Shown: in pieces, positions 38,291-46,076 of the stretch
Numbering within the stretch: position 1 is the first letter of the stretch
Layout of the letters: each line of letters begins with the position of its first letter
NCBI RefSeq assembly: GCF_001701025.1
Contig: NZ_CP016793.1
Coordinates: forward strand, 372,001 to 436,000
Direction: 5' to 3'
DNA from: Lentzea guizhouensis
GTDB taxonomy: Bacteria > Actinomycetota > Actinomycetes > Mycobacteriales > Pseudonocardiaceae
Length of the DNA: 64,000 nt
Made by a program: the position numbers and the translations under genes
Notes under the pieces: generated by a model
Databases searched by the model: none
What the model was told of the DNA's origin: nothing
What the model saw: the letters and a program-made list of their open reading frames with translations, nothing else

Positions 38291-38818
38291 CTAGCTCCTG
38301 TCCTGCAACGCCCGGCGGATCGTGTGCATCGCCTTGTACAGCCGGGACTTGACGGTTCCCTCCGGCACCCCCAGAACGATCGCGGCCTCCTTCACCGTCC
38401 GCCCCATGACATAGGTTTCGTAAATAGCCGAGCGGTGTTCATCACTCAATTGGCGTACTACGTCGGTGATGACCATGACGGAAAGTGTCTGTTCGGTGTC
38501 GTCCGGGGATTCGGCGATGTCCGGACGCAACAATTCGACTTCCTGCGGGCGCGCCTGCCGGCTGCGCCATCCGTCGATCACAATGCGACGAGCCACAGTA
38601 CAAAGCCAGCCGCGCAACATGCCGGGTTCACGAACAAGATGAGCCGAGTTCTGCCACGCCCTGATCAATGTCTCCTGAACTACGTCTTCCGTCCACTGGC
38701 GGTCGTAGTTGGTCAGGCACAGGACCTGCGAGAACAACGTTCGCTGGAACTGCCCGTACAGCAGCGTGAGCAATTCTTCGTCCTGACGGGCGTGTGCGAC
38801 CTTGCCCTGATCAGCCAT
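38291..38818 (-). CDS. ECF sigma factor
   Basis: A 175-residue group 4 sigma factor. Region 2 is at about 18-80 (LYGQFQRTLFSQV, then DVVQETLIRAWQN and LRGWLCTVARRIVID). Region 4 is at about 115-172 (LSDEHRSAIYETYVMGRTV, then LGVPEGTVKSRLYKAMHTI). It is co-transcribed with its anti-sigma factor. ATG 38818 was chosen because region 2 begins soon after and GGGGAGG lies upstream; a longer frame to 39076 has no family match. Base composition is more AT-rich than in neighbouring genes. The 259-base divergent region to the DUF4142 gene probably holds its target promoters, but no convincing -35/-10 pair was identified. Confidence 0.92.
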   Translation of the reverse strand: MADQGKVAHARQDEELLTLLYGQFQRTLFSQVLCLTNYDRQWTEDVVQETLIRAWQNSAHLVREPGMLRGWLCTVARRIVIDGWRSRQARPQEVELLRPDIAESPDDTEQTLSVMVITDVVRQLSDEHRSAIYETYVMGRTVKEAAIVLGVPEGTVKSRLYKAMHTIRRALQDRS

Positions 38819-39077
38819 GAAGCGTACGACCTCCCCAGATATCGGCGACGGCTTCGCTTCGGGCGGCAGTCCTAGCGACTCGGTGGCCGAGCGTGGAATC
38901 CCGCCGATACTACCCCGCGAACACGAAAAGCTCTCGGGTACGTAAATCGGCCACAAATGGTTCGCAGGCCCGCATGTGATGCACGTCACACTGCAGTCTG
39001 GCACATGTCGTGAACTGCGACTCCGCTTGCGCGTATCACCTTCGAAGGCAGCTCGATCACGGGGAGGAACGGGCACT

Positions 39078-40301
39078 ATGCGTCACCAGTTGGGGACGCT
39101 GGGCAAGAAGATCTGTCTTTTTAGCCTGCTGTCCGCAGCGTTTTCCTGGAGTTTTCTCGGTGTTGTTCCGGCGCACGGTCAATCAACTGACGTACAACCC
39201 TACGACCGCCAATTCATGGTCGCTCTCCGCCAAATCGACTCGTGGCTCATCCCGATGAGCAAAGACGCCCCGACCCGAACCACGAATGCGGGCCTGAGCA
39301 ACGCCGGCAGGGACATCTTCGAAGGACACTCACGACTCGACGTCGATTTGCTGAAAGCCGCTTCCGATCTTGGCGTGGTACTGCCGAACGACGCGAACAG
39401 TGAACACGCTTCACTCATCGACGACATGGCCGGACGCACCGGAGACAACCACGACCGCGCCTACGCGACGATCGTGCGACAGGCCCAGGGCGGCCTCCTG
39501 GTAATGGCCGTGCAAACACGTGCCACGACCCAGAACACCGCAATTCGCACACTCGCCCACCAAACGGTGCAAACACTGGTTCGCACAATGACGACCCTGG
39601 AGAACACAGGCCTGGTCGATCCGTCCGCACTCGAATTGGTGACGGCCAAGGCACAGGTGAACTCAGTGCGCGTCATCGGTCAAAACGCGGAACCGTCGGA
39701 CCGGGAAATGCTGGTGCTGCTCACCCAGCATTCGCTGTGGCAGAAACCGACCAGCCGGGAGGCCTCCGACCGCGGCCGCGACGCGCGGGTCCGCAAGGTC
39801 GCGGGCCAGCTCGCCGCCGAGCACACCCAGCTGGCCCGCGCGGTGTCCGACGCCGCCGCACAGATCGGTGTCGACCTGCCGGCCGAGCCGACGACCGAGC
39901 AGAAGTCGTGGGCGAACGCCGTGTCGTCCAGCTCGGGCGAGGAGCTCGACCGCATGTACGCGAACCTGGCACGTGCCGCCGACGGCACGCTCATCGTCCA
40001 GGTCGCCCAGGCCCGCGCGACGACCAAGAGCGTTCCCGCCCGCGTCGCCGCACAGACCGGCCTGACCCTCCTGCTCAAACACATGCTGCTGCTGGAGAGC
40101 ACCGGCCTGGTCAAGGCGACCTCGCTGCAGATGACCGAGACACCACCCATCGCCCAGACCAAGCAGAACACCCCCGCCACACCGGACGACTCCTCCACCG
40201 GCGTCGGCTTCCTCACCGGCATCGCCGTCCTCGTCGTCGCCGCCGCCGGCACCCTCTGGCTCGTCCGCGCCGTGGGCCACCACGGCAACCACCGCCGCTG
40301 A
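39078..40301 (+). CDS. Exported tandem DUF4142 protein with C-terminal membrane helix
   Basis: A 407-residue protein. After a signal peptide (1-36, cleavage near AHGQ) come two copies of the ferritin-like DUF4142 fold, about 45-175 (DRQFMVALRQIDSWLIPMS) and about 195-325 (DREMLVLLTQHSLWQKPTS). They share the pattern of long helices and the phrases QTRATTQ/QARATTK and LENTGLVD/LESTGLVK, so they arose by duplication. A Thr/Pro linker leads to a membrane helix (about 373-394). It is divergent from the ECF sigma operon, the likely controller. Function of the family is not established. The first half is more AT-rich than the second. Confidence 0.85.
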   Translation: MRHQLGTLGKKICLFSLLSAAFSWSFLGVVPAHGQSTDVQPYDRQFMVALRQIDSWLIPMSKDAPTRTTNAGLSNAGRDIFEGHSRLDVDLLKAASDLGVVLPNDANSEHASLIDDMAGRTGDNHDRAYATIVRQAQGGLLVMAVQTRATTQNTAIRTLAHQTVQTLVRTMTTLENTGLVDPSALELVTAKAQVNSVRVIGQNAEPSDREMLVLLTQHSLWQKPTSREASDRGRDARVRKVAGQLAAEHTQLARAVSDAAAQIGVDLPAEPTTEQKSWANAVSSSSGEELDRMYANLARAADGTLIVQVAQARATTKSVPARVAAQTGLTLLLKHMLLLESTGLVKATSLQMTETPPIAQTKQNTPATPDDSSTGVGFLTGIAVLVVAAAGTLWLVRAVGHHGNHRR

Positions 40302-40334
40302 TATATCGGGCGCGCCCTCGCCGCCCGATATATC
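40300..40334. terminator. GATATATC hairpin terminator after the DUF4142 gene
   Basis: GATATATCGGGCG (40300-40312) pairs perfectly with CGCCCGATATATC (40322-40334) around a 9-base loop. The left arm overlaps the TGA stop codon. The arrangement copies the hairpin at 13253: an AT-rich outer octamer, here with a G+C core. Confidence 0.7.
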
Positions 40335-40369
40335 GCTCATCTGCACGGCGCCGAGCTACCGCTACCAGC

Positions 40370-40420
40370 TTTTGCAACGGGTCTTTTGCGGACGTCGTCC
40401 AAAGACTCGTTGCAAGGGGG
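40370..40420. repeat. Dispersed inverted-repeat element, copy D
   Basis: TTGCAACGGGTCTTT (40372-40386) pairs with AAAGACTCGTTGCAA (40401-40415) at 14 of 15 positions, one being G-T. The loop TGCGGACGTCGTCC, read on the minus strand, matches the core of copy B (TTTGGACGACG, CCGCAAA). GGGGG follows, as in copy A. It lies between convergent genes. Confidence 0.8.
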
Positions 40421-40471
40421 CAGGTCAGCGCGGTGCAGCTGTTGTCATAACTACTGACGACGGTTGCCGAG

Positions 40472-40840
40472 CTACGGCTGGCCGAGGCGGAATGTGCCCA
40501 GCACCTCAGCACCACCGGTGCTGTTGCGGACGACGGCGACGTGGTCCGCGTCCGGCGGTGCAGGTACGACGACGGTGACGACGGACGGAGCTGCCGCACC
40601 GATATATGGATCTTCGGGGAACACCTCGACACTGGTGCCGATCCCCGTCGACACCGGCACGCAGCCGAGCGAGCGGCCGTCACGGGTGCGGACCTCGACG
40701 TGGTCGCCGGGCCGGCGGTCGCGGGCGAGCTCACCGGCCACGTGCACCGGGTGCTGCTCGACCAGGCGCAGGCCGTCGGCGGCGAACTCGAAGATCATCC
40801 GGACGGACCGGGTGGATCTGGCGGCCGGAACATCGGTCAC
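40472..40840 (-). CDS. Small beta-rich protein of unknown function
   Basis: A 122-residue protein without signal peptide or membrane helix. Beta-strand-like segments alternate with turns (VRMIFEFAADGLRLVEQHPV, DHVEVRTRDGRSLGCVPV, SVVTVVVPAPPDADHVAVV). No family recognised. Codons for Pro-Tyr-Ile-Gly lie in the AT-rich word GATATATG (plus strand). It is 55 bases downstream of the HD-Pnk gene on the same strand and could be part of that operon, but nothing in it suggests RNA binding. GTG 40840 is the likely start. Confidence 0.65.
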   Translation of the reverse strand: MTDVPAARSTRSVRMIFEFAADGLRLVEQHPVHVAGELARDRRPGDHVEVRTRDGRSLGCVPVSTGIGTSVEVFPEDPYIGAAAPSVVTVVVPAPPDADHVAVVRNSTGGAEVLGTFRLGQP

Positions 40841-40895
40841 GGTGCACTCCCCGAGGACTGAGCAGGGTCCCTTACAGGAGTCATCGGCGGAAGAA

Positions 40896-42029
40896 CTACG
40901 TACGTGTCGGCACGAGAGAGGTGTCCACCCGTTCGACGGCGTGCGCCTCGGTGACGTCGACGGCCTCCCACTTGTCGACCAGCCGGTCGATCACGGCCGC
41001 CGGCACCGGTTCCGGACGAGAACGGTTGCGGGCGTGGATCACGCCCTTCGGTGCTTCCAGCCCGATGAGCGTGACCCGAGCGCGGTAGTCCGCTGCGAGC
41101 CCGATGCAACGGTCACGCAGGTGGCGCGAGATGTTGGTCGCGTTCCACACGAACCGCTCCCCCGCTCTCAACAACACCCGCGCCTCTTCGAAGGCTGCCG
41201 CCGCCACGGTCCGTTGGTCGCCATCGGGTGCGATACCGAGACGTGCGCGCACGGCGTCGAGACTCACCACCGGCCAGCCCGGCCGATGCGTGGCGATCCA
41301 GTGGTCCTTGCCGACACCTGGCAGACCCGACAGCACAGTCACCTCGACGCGCGTGTCGTCGTAGGCGGCATAACCGGGGTCGCGGCCCGGCGTGCGGAAG
41401 TACTGGAACCGCGCGTGGTCCGACGGGAACTCCCGCGGCCGGTCCAGGCACGAGTGTTCCCGGCAGTACTCCTCGAACAGCGCGATGTTCTCCAGCACCG
41501 ACTCGGCGTCACCGCAGATCCGGCCGAGGATGTCGGCCCGCGCGAGCGTCGCCAGGTCGTCGTTGCGCGCGACCAGGCTCACCCGGAACGCGATCCGGTC
41601 GAGGTCCGGCCTCTCCAGCGCCCAGAACGGCACCTGGTGGTGCCGCACCAGGGCAGCGACGTGCTCACGCCACTCGATCGGCCGCCCCATCTCCCACAGC
41701 AACCTGCGCGCCAGCAGGTCCCCGGCGCGTGAGTGGCCGTGCGCGGTGATCCGCTCGTCCTCGACCTGCGTGCGAAACGGCTTCGCGACGTCATGCAGCA
41801 ACACGGTCGCGAACAACCGCACACGATCGGTCTCCGACCGCGCCCGCCACTCCGGCAGCGCGACCAACGCTTCACACGCCATGCGCGTATGCGTCGCAAC
41901 GTCCCCCTCGGCGTGATGCACCGAGTCCTGCGGAACGCCCTCCAACGCGCGTACCCACGCAAACGCGTCATGCACGGCATCCCAGTCCAACGTCCACGAC
42001 GGACCGGAAGGACACAACTGCTCAAACAC
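40896..42029 (-). CDS. HD-Pnk: RNA/DNA end-healing phosphoesterase-kinase
   Basis: A 377-residue two-domain protein. The N-terminal HD phosphohydrolase domain has His47, the HD pair His79-Asp80 in LLHDVAKPFR, His97 and His130-His131. The C-terminal polynucleotide-kinase domain has P-loop GLPGVGKD (235-242), a general-base-type Asp258 in SLDAVR and lid arginines in ARNRSRPEPVP. This matches HD-Pnk enzymes, which remove 2',3'-cyclic phosphates and phosphorylate 5'-OH ends. GTG 42029 overlaps the RNA ligase stop by 8 bases, so healing and sealing enzymes are translated together. Targets are unknown; cleaved tRNA is the obvious candidate. Confidence 0.88.
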   Translation of the reverse strand: MFEQLCPSGPSWTLDWDAVHDAFAWVRALEGVPQDSVHHAEGDVATHTRMACEALVALPEWRARSETDRVRLFATVLLHDVAKPFRTQVEDERITAHGHSRAGDLLARRLLWEMGRPIEWREHVAALVRHHQVPFWALERPDLDRIAFRVSLVARNDDLATLARADILGRICGDAESVLENIALFEEYCREHSCLDRPREFPSDHARFQYFRTPGRDPGYAAYDDTRVEVTVLSGLPGVGKDHWIATHRPGWPVVSLDAVRARLGIAPDGDQRTVAAAAFEEARVLLRAGERFVWNATNISRHLRDRCIGLAADYRARVTLIGLEAPKGVIHARNRSRPEPVPAAVIDRLVDKWEAVDVTEAHAVERVDTSLVPTRT

Positions 42030-42789
42030 GGGCCACCACCCGGTTCGGCAGAATCGGCCGGTCCTGCCAGTGGCTGCCCGAGTCCAGCACGGCAGTGAGG
42101 AACGTCGACCGCACCCACTTGTACCGCTCGACTGTGCGCCCGCCCTCCTCCACCTTGATGTAGAGACCTTCCATGTCGTCGTCGGAGTCCGTCTCCGCGA
42201 CAACGACATCCGGGTCCTGTCCGGCCGAGCGCGCCGCCTCCACCAAGACGTCCCGCCATCGCTCCGTGCGACACGTAGACGGTCCGACGAACGACTTCAG
42301 CTCACGCAACGTCCGCACCGGCCCCTCGTGCAGCACCGGCACGGACACCACCGGCGTACCCGCGAGGATCCGCCGGCGTTCCGGTGTGGACAGGAACTCA
42401 CCGGTCTCCCGGTCGAGCAGGTCGAACTCGCAGAAGTGGTGCGGCAGCGCGTCGTAGAACACCGTGTGCTTGGCGTACAACCATTCCCCGTACAGCACGA
42501 AACGCGTACCGAGCCGTTCGTGCAACACCGCCTGATGCGTCGCTGCCCACGCCTTCAGCGGCGCGAACTGCCGTTCCCGCGGCCCACCGGTCAGGAAATG
42601 GCCACGTGACTGCAGCTGCAGCACACCGGACGGCGAGAAGCTGATGCCCGCGTTGGCACCGTCGAGCTTCTCCTCGACGACGAGGTGCCGCCCCGCGATC
42701 GCACGGAACGGCACCTGGTCGAGGTCCTCGTCGCCCGGCTGCAGGCGCGAGCCCTCGAGGTGGGGCGTCCGCGGGTACTTGCGCAACAT
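42022..42789 (-). CDS. ATP-dependent RNA ligase (Rnl2-like)
   Basis: A 255-residue nucleotidyltransferase that would seal 3'-OH/5'-phosphate RNA ends. All ligase motifs are visible: motif I EKLDGAN with nucleophile Lys41, Ia SRG (61-63), III VLYGEW (98-103), IIIa FCEFDLLD (119-126), IV EGLYIKVE (207-214) and V ERYKWVR (221-227). There is no C-terminal extension, so it is a minimal enzyme. It precedes HD-Pnk with an 8-base overlap. ATG 42789 is chosen because MLRKYPRTPHLEGSRL begins the conserved part; TACAAA seven bases before suggests a leaderless or near-leaderless transcript. Confidence 0.9.
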   Translation of the reverse strand: MLRKYPRTPHLEGSRLQPGDEDLDQVPFRAIAGRHLVVEEKLDGANAGISFSPSGVLQLQSRGHFLTGGPRERQFAPLKAWAATHQAVLHERLGTRFVLYGEWLYAKHTVFYDALPHHFCEFDLLDRETGEFLSTPERRRILAGTPVVSVPVLHEGPVRTLRELKSFVGPSTCRTERWRDVLVEAARSAGQDPDVVVAETDSDDDMEGLYIKVEEGGRTVERYKWVRSTFLTAVLDSGSHWQDRPILPNRVVARV

Positions 42790-42831
42790 GCCCCGATTTG
42801 TAACCCGCCACAGCACTCGCGGGCGAACGGT

Positions 42832-43563
42832 TTACGCCTGCCCGACGAACGCCGCCTTGTCGGAGTTGAAGCTCGGCTCGAACACGAGCTGCATCTCACC
42901 GGGCTGCGCGCCGACGGCGTAGGCGACCTCGTAGGCGAAGGTCTTGCCGGGCAACACGGTCGCGTTGTCGAACCCGCCACCGCAGCCGCCGCTGGAGTCG
43001 AACACCCGCTCCGCCTTCTGCCCGTTGAACTGCGCGTCGTCGCCCAGCGACAACAGCGCGGTCTCGAAGGCCGCGCTCGTGCCGTTGGTGATGGTGACCG
43101 TGAACTTCACCGCGCGCACGATGCTCGTCGGCGACGCGTACGCGCCGGGCGTGCACGGCACCGGCGGCGCGACGTCGACCGCGAGCCCGTTGGCCCACGT
43201 GTGCTGCTTGCTCCACGTCGACGTCGCGGCGGGCGCGGACTGCGACACCGGGCCGCCGTCGAGGATCCGGTCCAGCTCCTCGACCGCTTTCCGTTGCGCC
43301 GCAAAGGTTGCCGTGACACCGGCGACGCACAGCACGACACCGATGAGCGCGAGCACCTTGCGCGTGCCGAACAACGCGACCACGCCCAGCACCAGACCGA
43401 CGAACGCGGCGATGACGGTGACGTTGTTGAAGATGATGATCGGCGAACCGACTAGGCCCACGATCCCGAGGATCACCGCGGTCCAGGCGAGCGCCCCGAA
43501 CCTGGCCGGCTTCGGCGGCACCGGCTGCGGCGGGACGTGGACGGACTGCGTCGGGTTGGTCAT
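42832..43563 (-). CDS. Membrane-anchored DUF4352-like protein
   Basis: A 243-residue protein: a Pro-rich cytoplasmic start (1-22), three closely spaced membrane helices (about 24-45, 47-66 and 72-90), then an extracytoplasmic beta-sandwich (about 120-243) with KFTVTITNGTSAAF and VLPGKTFAYEVAYAV. The domain resembles the immunoglobulin-like DUF4352 fold of actinobacterial surface proteins. Cysteines in VPCTPG and GGCGGG may form a disulfide. ATG 43563 follows AGGAG. It ends 43 bases from the RNA ligase start on the same strand but is unlikely to share its function. Confidence 0.75.
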   Translation of the reverse strand: MTNPTQSVHVPPQPVPPKPARFGALAWTAVILGIVGLVGSPIIIFNNVTVIAAFVGLVLGVVALFGTRKVLALIGVVLCVAGVTATFAAQRKAVEELDRILDGGPVSQSAPAATSTWSKQHTWANGLAVDVAPPVPCTPGAYASPTSIVRAVKFTVTITNGTSAAFETALLSLGDDAQFNGQKAERVFDSSGGCGGGFDNATVLPGKTFAYEVAYAVGAQPGEMQLVFEPSFNSDKAAFVGQA

Positions 43564-43814
43564 CACGGCTCCTGAGCGGTTGCGAAGTGTGATCACGACG
43601 TCGATCGGCCTGCTTCACCCGTTACCCACCAAAACCAGTCATGACCGCCTCGACACACGCCCTCTGAGCAGCGACAACAGCGCAAACACCGAACCCGCCG
43701 CATCACCTGATCGAGTTAACGCGGGCACGGCTTCCGACTTCCGTCGGTAGCGAGACGGATACGATCCGTACACGCTGGCCCGGTTGGATGCCATTTCCCG
43801 AAAGGACCCCTGTG

Positions 43815-44615
43815 ATGGCACGACGCTTCATCGGATCCCTGCTCGCGGCGATCGCCGCGCTCGGCGTGACGACGGCACCCGCCCAGGCCGCTGTCGACTT
43901 CACCGGCATCGTGGCGCTCAACAACTGCTCCGGCTCACTCGTGCGGCTGCCGTCCTCGGCGGCGACGGACAAGGCGCTCGTGCTCACGAACGGACACTGC
44001 GTCAAGCTCATGAAGGCGGGCGAGGTGATCGTCGACCAGGCGGTCTCGCGCGGCTTCAGCTTGCTCAACGGCTCCGGCACGAAGATCGCGAACCTCACCG
44101 GCACCAAGCTCGTCTACGCGACGATGACGGGCACGGACGCCGCGCTCTACCAGCTCAACACGACCTACGGGCAGATCCAGCAGCAGTACGGCAGCCGTGC
44201 GCTGGAACTGTCGGCCTCGCACCCCGTCGCCAAGACCGACATCCGCGTCGTCTCCGGCTACTGGAAGCGGATCTACTCCTGCCAGATCGACGGTTTCGTG
44301 CACCAGCTCAAGGAGGACGCCTGGACGTGGCGTGACTCACTCCGCTACACGTCCGCGTGCAACACGATCGGCGGCACCTCCGGCTCGCCGATCATCGACA
44401 ACGCCACCGGCAAGGTCGTCGGCGTCAACAACACCGGCAACGAGAGCGGCGGCCGCTGCACGATGAACAACCCGTGCGAGGTGGACGCGGCCGGCCAGGT
44501 CACCGTCCGGCGGGGCATCAACTACGGCCAGCAGACGTTCGACTTCGTGTCCTGCTTCGGTCCCGGCACGACGCTCGACCTGGCGCTGCCGGGTTGCAAG
44601 GTCGCGAAGCCGTAG
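43815..44615 (+). CDS. Secreted trypsin-like serine protease
   Basis: A 266-residue chymotrypsin-fold protein with a signal peptide (1-27, cleavage after AQA). The triad is visible: His in LVLTNGHCV, Asp in TGTDAALYQL and Ser in GGTSGSPIID. Cysteines in NNCSG/GHC and in SACNT/GGRC suggest disulfides. No propeptide is evident, so it may be active on export. ATG 43815 follows AAAGGA. The preceding 251 bases hold a short palindrome ACGGAT-ACG-ATCCGT at 43755-43769. A strong hairpin follows the gene. Confidence 0.9.
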   Translation: MARRFIGSLLAAIAALGVTTAPAQAAVDFTGIVALNNCSGSLVRLPSSAATDKALVLTNGHCVKLMKAGEVIVDQAVSRGFSLLNGSGTKIANLTGTKLVYATMTGTDAALYQLNTTYGQIQQQYGSRALELSASHPVAKTDIRVVSGYWKRIYSCQIDGFVHQLKEDAWTWRDSLRYTSACNTIGGTSGSPIIDNATGKVVGVNNTGNESGGRCTMNNPCEVDAAGQVTVRRGINYGQQTFDFVSCFGPGTTLDLALPGCKVAKP

Positions 44616-44622
44616 ACGCGGC

Positions 44623-44657
44623 GGAAGCCGGGACGCCCCTGCCGCGTCCCGGCTTCC
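44623..44657. terminator. Bidirectional hairpin terminator
   Basis: GGAAGCCGGGACGC (44623-44636) pairs perfectly over 14 bases with 44644-44657 around CCCTGCC. It lies between the protease gene and the converging hydrolase gene. Confidence 0.85.
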
Positions 44658-44670
44658 AGGTCTCACTCAC

Positions 44671-45471
44671 TTACCGCGCGGCGCGGACGATCAGGTCGGC
44701 CACGGCCTCCGGCTGCGACACCGCCACCGAGTGCGAGGCGCCGCGGAGCTCGACGACCGCCTTGGCGTGGGCGCGCTCGGCCATGAAGCGCTGCGCCGCG
44801 ATCGGGATGTTCTTGTCCTTGGCCGCGTTCACGAAGTACGACGGGATGGTGTGCCACGCGGGCTCACCGGCGCCCTCGGTCAGCGCGGAGTCGTTGACCG
44901 GCCGCTGGGTCGCCGCCGCCAGCGTCGCCTCGCGGCGCGGGACGTCCGCGGCGAACTGCTGCCAGTACTCGTCCTGCTGGATCGCCAGGTCCTTGGTGCC
45001 GTCACCGAGGTCGATGGTCTGCAGCGTGTCGCCCAGCGTGCTGCCGGGGAACTTGTTCGACAGCTCCAGCGCGCTCTCACCCTTCTCCGGCGCGAACGCC
45101 GCGACGTACACGAGCGACTTCACGTTCTTGTTGCCCAGCGCCGCCTGCGACTGGACCATGCCGCCGTAGGAGTGGCCGGCGAGCACGATCGGCCCGTCGA
45201 TCGAGGCGAGCACCTGACGCAGGTAGTTCGCGTCGTAGGTCAGGCCGCGCAACGGGTTCGCCACCGCGACGACCGGGAAACCCTTGCGCTGCAATCGTTC
45301 CACCACGCCGTTCCAGCTGGAGGCGTCCGCGAACGCGCCGTGCACCAGCACGACCGTCGGCTTCTTGGCACCGGGCTTCTCGGTCTCCTCCGCGGCACCG
45401 GCGCCCGACGGGACGACAGCAGCCAGCGCCAGCAGGGTCCCAACAACGGCGAACACCTTACGAACTCGCAT
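44671..45471 (-). CDS. Exported alpha/beta hydrolase
   Basis: A 266-residue hydrolase with a signal peptide (1-27, ending SGAGA). Seen: the oxyanion strand VVLVHGAFADASSW, the nucleophile elbow GHSYGG (Ser about 103), and a C-terminal His in RGASHSV; an acidic partner is likely near RFMAERAH. The closest recognised group is esterase-like enzymes of the MenH/EST class. It lies 107 bases downstream of a MarR/OhrR-type gene on the same strand, with direct repeats between them, so regulation by that protein is likely. The substrate is unknown. Confidence 0.88.
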   Translation of the reverse strand: MRVRKVFAVVGTLLALAAVVPSGAGAAEETEKPGAKKPTVVLVHGAFADASSWNGVVERLQRKGFPVVAVANPLRGLTYDANYLRQVLASIDGPIVLAGHSYGGMVQSQAALGNKNVKSLVYVAAFAPEKGESALELSNKFPGSTLGDTLQTIDLGDGTKDLAIQQDEYWQQFAADVPRREATLAAATQRPVNDSALTEGAGEPAWHTIPSYFVNAAKDKNIPIAAQRFMAERAHAKAVVELRGASHSVAVSQPEAVADLIVRAAR

Positions 45472-45520
45472 TGCTCTCTCACTCTCGTCCGGCACTCGAT
45501 GGTGCATCGCGCTCGATTAG

Positions 45521-45569
45521 GTCGTGCACGATGTAAGTTACCGGACGAGGTACCTCGTACGCGATGTAA
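45521..45569. promoter_or_regulatory. Two operator-like direct repeats before the hydrolase gene
   Basis: GTCGTGCACGATGTAA (45521-45536) and CTCGTACGCGATGTAA (45554-45569) agree at 13 of 16 bases and are 33 bases apart, about three helical turns. The first holds the perfect palindrome TCGTGCACGA. They lie 50-98 bases before the hydrolase start, fitting binding by the adjacent MarR-family protein (inference). Confidence 0.5.
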
Positions 45570-45578
45570 TTCAGGTCA

Positions 45579-46031
45579 CTAGCGCTCGGCGCCGTGCTTC
45601 ACCCGGTGCAGGGCCTTGCGCAGGACCTCGATCTCCTGGGCGTCCATGCCGAGCGCCTGACCCAGCTGGTTGGTCATCTCCGCGCCGATCCACTTCAGCT
45701 CACGGCCCTTGTCGGTGAGCTGGACCAGCACCGACCGCTCGTCGTCGGGGTGCGTGACGCGCACCAGCAGCCCGCTCTTCTCCAGCCGCTTGATCAACGG
45801 CGACAGCGTGCTGTACTCCAGGTCGAGCTCCCGCACGAGCTCCCTGATCGGCCGCGAGTCCCGCTCCCACAGCAGCAGCATCACCAGGAACTGCGGGTAG
45901 GTGATGCCGGCCTTGTCCAAGATCGGCCGGTAGAACCCGGTGACCGCTCGCGACGTCGTGTAGAGGTCGAAGCAGAGCAGGTCGGAGACCGTGGGGGTCA
46001 CGGCGGACGGCGCGTCGGGAGTGGTGCTCAC
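45579..46031 (-). CDS. MarR-family regulator, OhrR-like
   Basis: A 150-residue winged-helix regulator. The N-terminal LLCFDLYTTSRAVTGFYRP carries the cysteine (about Cys20) that senses organic peroxide in OhrR proteins, followed by AGITYPQFLVMLLLWE. DNA binding is by the winged helix YSTLSPLIKRLEKSGLLVR with wing HPDDERSV. No ohr peroxidase is present; the neighbour is an exported hydrolase. The tyrosines of the OhrR redox pocket are partly kept. ATG 46031 is the start. Peroxide sensing is likely but not proven. Confidence 0.85.
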   Translation of the reverse strand: MSTTPDAPSAVTPTVSDLLCFDLYTTSRAVTGFYRPILDKAGITYPQFLVMLLLWERDSRPIRELVRELDLEYSTLSPLIKRLEKSGLLVRVTHPDDERSVLVQLTDKGRELKWIGAEMTNQLGQALGMDAQEIEVLRKALHRVKHGAER

Positions 46032-46076
46032 GTGGTTCAGGCTACTCGCGGCGAACCGGCCAAGCCGCGAAGTCGG

